NCBI GenBank assembly: GCA_039545355.1 | Contig: BCJJ01000001.1 | Span: 1,920,570 to 1,984,569 of the forward strand | Length of the DNA stretch: 64,000 nt | Source of the DNA: Trichosporon coremiiforme | Lineage: Eukaryota; Basidiomycota; Tremellomycetes; Trichosporonales; Trichosporonaceae | Reading direction: 5' to 3' | Shown here: positions 57,025 through 64,000 of the stretch, in pieces | Numbering within the stretch: the stretch's first letter is position 1 | How the letters are laid out: every line of letters starts with the position of its first letter | Program-made: the position numbers and the translations under genes | Notes under the pieces: model-generated | Told to the model about the DNA's origin: nothing | What the model saw: only the letters and a program-made list of their open reading frames with translations | The model's database searches: none

Positions 57025-59178
57025 ATGGCTGTCACTCAGAACGGACACGCGAACGGCACCACCAACGGCCACGCCAACGGTGCCGCTACCAACGGCCACG
57101 CCAACGGTAACGGCAAGGCCGCCCACGAGGAGTACGCCTGGGCCACCCGCGTCATCCACGCCGGCTCCGAGGCCAACGAGGAGACTGGCGCCGTCATCCC
57201 GCCTCTCTCGCTCGCGACGACCTTCAAGCAGAGCGCCGTCGGCGTCCACAAGGTGAGTTGCATTCTCTCGTGGCAGTTCTCTCGCGCGGTGTGAGGTCAT
57301 TCCTGGCATTGTTGTGTGGTTCCAAACTTTGTCAATTAGCGTCTTAGCGAACCTGGAATTTTCGGGTTGCGGGCATGCGTCTCGGTCGTTGTCGCTGCTC
57401 GCTATGCGCTCCGCATTGTGCTTGCCGCGGGCCGCCGTGGCATTTTACTTGCTTCGCCCGGCTTGACGCAATGCTTCTTTCGCATTCGCAGTCGCCCGTC
57501 GCTCGGCTTTGCACCCGGCTTGCCGCCGCACCACAACAACGAAAAAGTTGCTGCCGCATTCCTCGCGCCCGGCAGCCCGGCGGCACTTCGGCAGAGGAAT
57601 CAGGCAGAATATTACTGCTTCCAGCGGTTCCAGTGCCTTGTATGGCCTGCGTTTCAGTCTCTCCTCACGACGCCATGGCCCCATCTCCGCATTCGGCGCG
57701 GTGCTCCCGTGTTCTCACCGGCGCCAAGTTGCGGTCCCATGACGTGCTTGTGTGCGTGTGCACTGTTGCGCATTGCGTTGGCATGCGACATTCCACGCCA
57801 GCGCCCCAGCTTGCGGGTACGCCCCGCCATGCACAAATACAATTTTGTGCCCAGCGGCCTCCACTCTCTCCAGCCTCATGCCTCCCACCGGTCACGGTGG
57901 TGGATGCCTCATTCCCCGAGATTGCCATTCGAACCCGCGATTCCGAACTCGGCTAACAATGAACAGGGCTTCGAGTACACTCGCTCGCTGAACCCCAACC
58001 GTCTTGCGTTCGAGACGCAGATCGCGTCGCTCGAGCTCCCCCACGCCCCGGCGCTCCACATGAGCCAGGCCGAGCGCGTCGCTGAGGAGAACCTTCCCCC
58101 GGCGCTCGCCTTTGCCTCGGGCTCTGCTGCCACCCAGGCCATCGTCACCGCCCTCGTCCCCACTGGCGGCCACGTTGTCTCGATCGCCGACGTCTACGGC
58201 GGAACCTACCGCTACTTTACCAAGGTTGCCGCCGCTCAGGGCATCAAGACGACCTTTGTCCACCTCTCGGCCAAGGCCGGTGAGACCGCCGAGGCTGCTT
58301 CGCAGCGCGCCAACTCCTCGCTCGAGGCCGCGTTCACCCCCGAGACCAAGCTCGTCTGGGTCGAGACGCCGACGAACCCCACCCTCGGCCTCGCCGACAT
58401 CAAGGCCGTCGCCGAGATCGCCCACCGCCACGGTGCCCTCCTCGTCGTCGACAACACCTTCATGTCGTCATTCTACCAGCAGCCGCTCCGCCTCGGCGCC
58501 GACATCGTCGTCCACTCGGTCACCAAGTACCTGAACGGCCACTCGGACGTCATCATGGGTGTCCTCGTCTGCACTGACAAGGAGGCTCTCGACAAGCTCC
58601 GCTTCTACCAGAACGCCGGCGGTGCCGTCCCCGGTGCCCACGACGCCTGGCTCGCCCAGCGTGGTGCGAAGACCCTCGGCGTCCGCATGAAGCAGCACGG
58701 CCTGAACGCGCTCACGGTTGCCCGTTTCCTCTCCCAGCAGGAGTGGGTCAAGGAGGTCATCTACCCCGGTCTCGAGGGCGCTGAGCGTGCCCCCGTCCGC
58801 GAGCTTGCCTGGTCGCAGCTCTCGCCCGTTGCCCGCCGCTGGGCCGAGTCCCAGGGCTACACCAAGGACACCGGCTTCCCCTACGGCGGCATGGTCTCGT
58901 TCCGCCTCGACACGGCTCTGCTCAAGGAGGGCGTCGAGGCCGGCCAGACGTCGTCCGACTTCCTCGCCGCGCTCAAGGTCTTCACGCTTGCCGAGTCGCT
59001 CGGCGGCGTCGAGTCCCTCGCCGAGCTCCCTGGCCTCATGACCCACGCCTCCGTCTCCGAGGCCGACCGCAAGGAGCTCGGCATCGACAACGAGCTCATC
59101 CGTCTCTCCGTCGGTATCGAGGAGGCCGAGGACCTCCTCGCCGACCTCGAGCAGGCCAAGAACGCCGCGTCCGCTTAA
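57025..59178 (+). CDS. CYS3: Cystathionine gamma-lyase-type PLP enzyme
   Basis: Two exons, 57025-57252 and 57967-59178, give 479 aa. The enzyme cleaves cystathionine to cysteine, 2-oxobutyrate and ammonia in the reverse transsulfuration pathway in the cytosol. The trans-sulfuration family motifs are present: VIHAGSEANEETGAVIPPLS, DVYGGTYRYF, WVETPTNPTL, VVDNTFMS, the PLP-binding Lys at about 263 in HSVTKYLNGHSD, and FTLAESLGGVESLAELP. Cystathionine gamma-synthase and beta-lyase share these, so the exact activity is a best guess. The N-terminus has a low-complexity run built on NGHANG. Two insertions against yeast Cys3 are visible: after LELPHAPAL (about 17 residues), and around ELAWSQLSPVARRWAESQG. 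The intron (714 nt) is long, yet the exon junction (VGVHK/GFEYTRS) leaves no domain gap. Codon bias is strong, implying high expression. Confidence 0.92.
57253..57966 (+). other. 714-nt intron of the cystathionine gamma-lyase gene
   Basis: Donor GTGAGT, branch point GCTAAC and acceptor AACAG. Most introns in the window are 35-100 nt. From 57367 to the acceptor the frame of exon 2 stays open, and it contains ATG codons at 57739 and later. An alternative transcript could therefore encode an N-terminally different form, but openness may also be chance in GC-rich DNA. Confidence 0.7.
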
Positions 59179-59873
59179 ACGCGATCACGCAGCTGCCTGA
59201 GGATTCCAGTGCCCGTTGCCATACACACCAGCCCGTCCGTTCGAGCGACATCCAGAACTCGAACAACGACGAGTATAAACGGACCTTTCTGCGGGCTGAG
59301 CCCGCCGGAGTGAATCAATCCTGTAACAGTACCCCACACACCCTTAGAACACATATCGACTGCGTTAACATCTTTACATGATGCTCACGCATGATAGACG
59401 TTACTACTACTGCATATGAATAATAGTTCAATTCAAAGCTGAACTCTGGAAACTTTGGCGATGATGCGACTGACTACTCGAGCGGGGAGCGACCGGGCTG
59501 CGGCTGGGACAGCGGGCAAGGTCTGTAAGTGTCAGGATAGATGTCTCAGTGAAGCAGATCTGCCAAAAGTTGCTGGTCAGTCATATTGTGGCGCGCTCGC
59601 TCGGACCCACGCAGGCACACAAACAGGCAATCCGTCGCTCCGTCGGCCGAGGATTGTCGCACCCCCTGCCGAGGAATCTCCACTCCGCCTTACACATGAT
59701 CCTCACGTGTTCGACTTTCCTCCCCTTTAACTGCTCACCTCACATCATGCCAGTGCCCTCCAGCAATTCTCATTCTCATCTACCCCTTAACTCTCGATCT
59801 CGCCTGCTCAGCGGCGCCGCCGCTTCACATGAGCACAGGGGCAGCCCTGCTAACTATCCTATGCATATTTTCT
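59179..59873. other. Convergent 3' intergenic
   Basis: About 700 bases between two stop codons, holding both 3' UTRs. No other feature is seen. Confidence 0.5.
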
Positions 59874-61255
59874 CTAAGGCACGGTGTGGTACGGCTTGGG
59901 GTTCTTGAAGTGGCCAAGCTCGACGGGCATGTCGAAGGTGGCCGACGAACGGTACCTACGGACGTAGCGGATGGCCCACTCCTCGATGTGGTCGGGGGAG
60001 ATGGCGAGGTCGGCAAAGGTCTTGACAGGCTCGCCGTCGACGCCGGGGAGGACGGAGGACTGCTGCGCCGGGGCCCATCCGTCGGGGTACGCGCTGGTGT
60101 CGAGGGGCTCGAGGGCCTCGACACCGGCGTCGTTGATGTATTTCCTCTCAATCTCGTCGGGCGACACGGTCGGCCACCAGATGGCCTTGTTGACGAGCTT
60201 GGCGAAGGCAAGCGCGACAGACTTCGGGACCTCGACGGCCTTGTTCATCGGCTTCATCGTCAGGAGCGAGACGAGGTCGAGAATGTCGTTGCCGGTCTTG
60301 ACGGCCGGTCCGGCGAGGTGGAAGGTCGAAGCGACCGAGGTGACGGGAGCGTCGAGCATGACCTTGAGCGCCTTGGCGACGTCGAGGACGTGGACGGGCA
60401 TGAACTTGGTGTTGCCGCCGTTCAGCTTGAAGAGAGCGGGGTACTGGGCGGCAGCGTTCAGGAACCAGTCCTCAGCACCGAACATCGGGCCGGGGCGGAC
60501 AATGGTGGCATCCGGGAAGGCGCTGCGGACAGCGCGCTCGCCCTCGTACTTGGTGCGGTAGAACTGCGAGCTCGAGTTCGGGTTGGCGTTCAGGTGCGAG
60601 ACGTGGATCAGCTGGTCGACGTTGGACTGCGCGCACACCTCGGCGATGAGGCCAGCAGCCTTGACGTTGATGTCCTCGTACGAGAAGTTGCGCGACTCCC
60701 AGTCGAGGCCGGTCAGGTTGTAGACAGTGTCGGAGTGACGAACACACTCGTGAATCTGGTCCGGGTTGCGCGCGTCCCACTCGAGAGGAACAACAACACC
60801 GAGGTCGCCCGTAACCTTGAGGTGGCGCTTCTTGTCCTCGTCACGGTAAGGAACGATGACCTGCGTGCCCTCCTTGGCGAGCTTGGAGACAATGTAGCGA
60901 CCGAGGAATCCCGTGCAGCCGAAGACGGTGACCGTGTGGCCCGAGACAGCGGAGCGGCCGCCGTTCGACGGTCCAGCCTTGGTGATGGGCACCTGCATCG
61001 AGGTGTTGGGCTGGTTAAGGACAGTAAGGTCGGCGAGAGACTGACGTTAGCTCCACTACTCCTCTCGGTCTCGGACTCGGTCCGGTATATTGATATGTTG
61101 TCGGAGTTCGCGCGACAATGTCGGAATCGGCACTCACCCGGGTCAGGCGGGGTTGCCTGGCCATGGCCTTCGTCCGGAGGACAGGAGCTGCGNNGTTAGC
61201 ANTGTCGNACACGCCCAGTCGGAGCGGGACACCCACCGAAGCGAGCGGACACCAT
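59874..61255 (-). CDS. Complex I 39/40-kDa subunit, NDUFA9 type
   Basis: Three exons: 61255-61237, 61187-61138 and 61040-59874, totalling 411 aa. It is an accessory subunit of mitochondrial NADH:ubiquinone oxidoreductase at the matrix-membrane arm junction, in the short-chain dehydrogenase superfamily. The N-terminus (MVSARFAPVLRTKAMARQPR) is basic and acid-free, as expected of a mitochondrial presequence. The nucleotide-binding segment VFGCTGFLGRYIVSKLAK lies at about 62-79. VYNLTGLDWESRNFSYEDIN, VSHLNANPNSSSQFYRTKYEG, VRPGPMFGAEDWFLN and the long C-terminal extension are typical of the family. The first two exons were assigned by phase and by the presequence they complete; without them the first in-frame ATG would be at 60998, losing the presequence. 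Intron 1 contains four N bases, so its exact sequence is uncertain. Confidence 0.9.
61193..61208. other. Ambiguous bases in the assembly
   Basis: Four N positions (61193, 61194, 61202 and 61208) fall within intron 1 of the NDUFA9-type gene, around its branch point and acceptor. They do not affect coding bases. Confidence 0.95.
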
Positions 61256-61646
61256 CGTGGCTTGCCTCTGTCGTCGTCGTTGAGAGTCGGGAGAAGGTGT
61301 AGGTCACTGTGGATTACCGCGATGGTGGTTGGCTCGACGACTGGCAGCGAGAGCCGCCCAGCGTACGGTGAAGCATGGACGGAGAAACGGAGCACCCCTC
61401 TGTGTGGCACCTCGCCCAGTGTCGCGTGGCACTTCATCACTGTTTGCTTCCGTGTCCAGTGCACCAACGCAGCGGTAAGCGGGGTCCAGGGTTTCCACCG
61501 AGACTCGCCTGTCCGCGCTCACCGGCAACGTACCTGGTCCACTGCACCCTGCCTCGCTGCTGACGCTATCGTTGACTTTCGTCGCACCCTCGTCCGTCAC
61601 TCTCTCGTCTCATCTACATCCCCATCGCTAAAACGCGTCAAACGCC
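61256..61646. promoter_or_regulatory. Shared promoter of the NDUFA9-type and VHS genes
   Basis: 391 bases separate two divergent start codons. Both promoters must lie here. I see no clear TATA element, in line with housekeeping genes. Confidence 0.55.
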
Positions 61647-63327
61647 ATGCTCGCCACTGGCCCCAACAGGCCTTGGACCAACCGGTCACAGGTGCAGGCT
61701 CTTGTCGGTGAGTCCTCCGCCCGATCGCGCCGAACGCCATGCTGACGTAGCGCCCAGATCAGGCGTGTGACCCTACGCTGCTTTCCAGCAACGATGTCGT
61801 CAACGTCGAGCTCGCCGAGGTGATCAACAAGAAGAGGGCCAACAGGTAAGATACCGCGAGATTCGCCTTATCTAACTACGCAGTGCTCGTGAGGCGACGC
61901 AGGCCCTGCTTGTGTACATCAACTCGCGCAACCCGAACCAGTCACTGCTCGCCCTTGCCGTCCTCGACTACCTCGTCAAGCACTGCGGCTACGCCATTCA
62001 CCTCCAGATCAGCACGAAGGAGTTCCTCAATGAGCTCGTTCGCCGCTTCCCGGAGAGGCCTCCGATGGTCGTCGGTCGTGTGATGGGCCGTATCCTCGAG
62101 ATGATTCACGAGTGGAAGAACACGATTTGCGTCACCTCGAAGTACAAGGACGACCTCGTCCACATCCGCGACATGCACCGTCTCCTCAGCTACAAGGGGT
62201 ACCGCTTCAAGGCCTTCGACGCCGCCCGCGCTATGGCCAACTCAAATCCCAACGAGAACCTCAAGTCTCCCGAGGAGCTCGAGGAGGAGGACCGAGCGGC
62301 CAAGAGCGCTAAGCTCCAGGAGCTCATCCGCCGGGGAACTCCTCGCGATCTCGCCGCTGCTCAGGAGCTGATGAAGTACCTTGCCGGTGCCGAGCCGGAC
62401 AAGACGGTCGACTACGAGAAGGAGACGCTTAAGGAGCTCGAGAAGGTTCAGAGCAAGGCCGTCCTTCTGAACGACATGCTCGACAACGCAAAGGAGGACG
62501 AGCGGATCGGAGTCGAGGGCGACGTGTACGACCAGGTGGCAGCGGCGTGCAAGGGCGCGCGGCCAAAAATCCAGCGATGGATCGAGACAGACACTGGAGA
62601 GCACGAGGGCCTCATGGACAAGCTGCTGGTGTGCAACGACCTGATCAACGCTGCGATCGAGCGCTTCGAGGCGGCTAAGCGCGGCGACTGGACCGCGGCC
62701 CGGAACGTCACCGTTCCCCAGCCTGGCGCCGCCGCCAGCTCGCAGGGTCGCGGCGGCAACGACCTCATCTCCTTTGACGCATTCGCCGACGATGACGAGC
62801 AGCCGTCAGGTGGCCTTGCTCTGCCGAGTGGCTCGCAGGCTGCTCCCTCCACTACGAATCCTGGATTTACCGCTGGTGGTCTTCCCCTGGACCTTTTCGC
62901 TATGCCCTCGCCCTCGGGATCCCCGGCACCTGGCCCCTCGACCTCGTCGGGACCCTCGCAGCCGCGCCAGGACCCGATGGCCTTCTTCAACCAGCCTTCG
63001 CAGCCGGTCCAGCCTCAACCCCAGTACGGCGGTCTTGGCGGTCTCGGATCGCTGCAGACTTCGACTCCTCCCGTTCAGTCGCCGTTCTTCCAGCCGTCTC
63101 AGCCTACCCCGCCCGCATACGGTTCGCAGCCCTCGGCTTCGGCTTCCCCTGCGATGGGCAACTTCTCCGGCTTCTCGGTCCCGACGTCATCTAACGGATT
63201 CTCGTCTCCTTCTGGCTTCCCCGCTCAGCAGCAACCGACTCCATCAACGCAGCAGCCGGCCCAGCAGCAGCAGCAGCAGCCGAAGAAGAACGATGCGTTC
63301 GCTGACCTGGTGGACCTCATGGGATGA
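61647..63327 (+). CDS. VHS-GAT domain trafficking adaptor
   Basis: Three exons: 61647-61707, 61758-61845 and 61884-63327, totalling 530 aa. Proteins of this type bind ubiquitylated cargo and clathrin at endosomes or the Golgi (Tom1, GGA and Lsb5 relatives). The VHS domain covers about residues 10-145 (DQACDPTLLSSNDVVNVELA, LLALAVLDYLVKHCGYAIHL, PPMVVGRVMGRILEMIHEW). A linker (LQELIRRGTPRDLAAAQELM) and a GAT three-helix segment (about 195-290: VQSKAVLLNDMLDNA, LMDKLLVCNDLINAAIERFE) follow. The rest is Pro/Ser/Gln-rich with short acidic-hydrophobic endocytic-type motifs (DLISFDAF, LPLDLFA) and ends in DAFADLVDLMG. No gamma-adaptin ear is present, so it is not a canonical GGA; Lsb5- or Tom1-like is the better fit. 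The first exon carries the N-terminal VHS helix and is phase-consistent. Confidence 0.88.
63262..63279 (+). repeat. CAG triplet run
   Basis: Six CAG codons in a row near the 3' end of the VHS-GAT gene encode a glutamine run. This is a likely site of length variation. Confidence 0.8.
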
Positions 63328-63678
63328 GATTATAGATTGTAGCATGTAATATTGGGTGCCGGCAGTATAGAGCTGGTCACGGCGAGGTTCGCTTGATGCG
63401 TTCTGCATGCATTAAGTAGTTATCCTTCTGATCGCCGTCGGGCGATCGCCGAGGGCGATACAGCACAGATTCCTCGGACAGTCAGGCAATCTCGGCACCG
63501 GCATGTTGAAAGTGATAACAGGAATGACGTGGAGTTCAGGGTGGGGCTGGCTGACGGCGCGTGGTGACGACAGGGAGGGGCAGTGTCCGGCCAACCTCAG
63601 CCAGGTCATCGGGCAGTCACATCGCTTACTACTCCATCGAGCACAGTACAACGTACTGAGCATTAACTGACATAAATC
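63328..63678. other. Intergenic between the VHS gene and VMA1
   Basis: A 350-base stretch between tandem genes. It should hold the 3' UTR of the VHS gene and the promoter of the V-ATPase gene. Nothing else is seen. Confidence 0.5.
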
Positions 63679-64000
63679 ATGGTGAGTGTCGGACTGGGAG
63701 TGCGAACGGGACTGCCCACTTTGTGTGGGACAATCAGTGTTCGTTGGCTGTGAGGCTCTCGCTGCCTAAACCACGTTCCTGCCGAAGTTGGTCAACCCGA
63801 TCGCCAGCGATCGTCAATGCGCACTGCAAGGTTATCCTGTTGGCTCTTCGGTCGCACTACGCCCCAATTATGAGAGCTTTTGAGCAACACAGCTGACTCC
63901 ACAGGCCGGTGCAATGGAGCGCGCTCAGCGCGACCTCCCCAAGATCCGTGATGAGGACCGCGAGTCGATGTTCGGCGCTGTCTACAGTGTTTCCGGTCCC
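63679..64000 (+). CDS. VMA1: Vacuolar ATPase catalytic subunit A (5' end only)
   Basis: The first exon is the ATG alone (63679-63681), followed by a GTGAGT donor. The 223-nt intron ends in a GCTGAC branch point and CACAG acceptor, and exon 2 runs from 63905 to the window end. The 33 visible residues begin MAGAMERAQRDLPKIRDED and end ESMFGAVYSVSGP. The latter is the conserved N-terminal beta-barrel of V-ATPase subunit A (compare GAIYSVSGPV in other eukaryotes). The complex acidifies the vacuole by ATP-driven proton pumping. The gene continues past 64000. The alternative start at the Met four codons into exon 2 would give a shorter N-terminus, but MAGA is the family's usual start, which favours the ATG-only exon. 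Confidence 0.85.

Noticed and set aside
57920..57950. ATTCGAACC resembling a reversed tRNA B box
   Set aside because: It lies in the cystathionine gamma-lyase intron without flanking stems.
57367..57966. In-frame upstream extension of cystathionine gamma-lyase
   Set aside because: The apparent start is TTG; consensus splice sites join 57252 to 57967 and restore the conserved VGVHK/GFEY junction. Kept only as a possible alternative transcript.
59829..61199. 456-codon plus-strand frame opposite the NDUFA9-type gene
   Set aside because: Antisense shadow that runs through an intron and the N bases; no family resemblance.
1..64000. Transposon, provirus, CRISPR or biosynthetic cluster
   Set aside because: No transposase, reverse transcriptase, long terminal repeats, direct-repeat/spacer array or clustered tailoring enzymes were seen.

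Overview
This is an intron-rich nuclear segment of a basidiomycete fungus. The protein families, the short introns with GTRNGT donors, CTRAC-type branch points and CAG/TAG acceptors, the moderately high GC content and the C-ending codon bias all fit a Tremellomycete yeast, most likely of the Trichosporon/Cutaneotrichosporon/Apiotrichum/Vanrija group. That placement is an inference; no marker gene settles it. A few N bases near 61.2 kb show that this is draft assembly sequence. I see no rRNA, tRNA, CRISPR array, transposase, provirus or secondary-metabolite cluster.

Layout. 1.2-3.2 kb: aquaporin (-). 3.2-8.8 kb: gene-poor. 8.8-9.5 kb: small His-rich protein (+). 10.3-11.4 kb: Cir_N/LENG1-like protein (-), divergent from NPL4 (+, 11.7-13.9 kb). 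14.1-17.2 kb: long intronless RGG-rich protein (-). 19.2-20.4 kb: NAD-dependent glycerol-3-phosphate dehydrogenase (-), divergent across 3 kb from a HAD-family glycerol-3-phosphatase-like gene (+, 23.4-24.6 kb). 26.4-30.0 kb: large disordered unknown protein (-). 32.3-34.3 kb: Ste7/Byr1-type MAP kinase kinase (+). 35.0-37.9 kb: Golgi tether subunit COG5 (+). 38.3-40.8 kb: glycerol-3-phosphate acyltransferase (-). 42.8-44.6 kb: unknown Ser/Pro-rich protein (+). 45.0-47.3 kb: DUF676/ROG1-type lipase (-). 49.3-50.7 kb: EBP1/PA2G4-type protein (-). 53.8-55.8 kb: unknown protein (+). 57.0-59.2 kb: cystathionine gamma-lyase (+). 59.9-61.3 kb: complex I NDUFA9-type subunit (-), divergent from a VHS-GAT adaptor (+, 61.6-63.3 kb). 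63.7-64.0 kb: first codons of the vacuolar ATPase catalytic subunit A (+, cut by the window end).

Most genes are unrelated housekeeping loci, as is normal in a fungus. One functional grouping stands out. The two enzymes that turn dihydroxyacetone phosphate into glycerol are divergent neighbours, with an acyltransferase that uses the same intermediate 18 kb away and an aquaporin 16 kb away. Only the adjacent pair is likely to mean anything.

Exon structures were assembled by hand from donor, acceptor and frame agreement plus family resemblance. Every multi-exon model listed has a total length divisible by three and compatible phases at each junction. Two genes (NPL4 and VMA1) appear to have a first coding exon made only of the ATG, and several others have first coding exons of 19-23 nt. 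I did not find a convincing new biological system. The best leads are the glycerol gene pair, the ATG-only exons, the 22-nt exon carrying a lipase nucleophile, and four unrecognised proteins.
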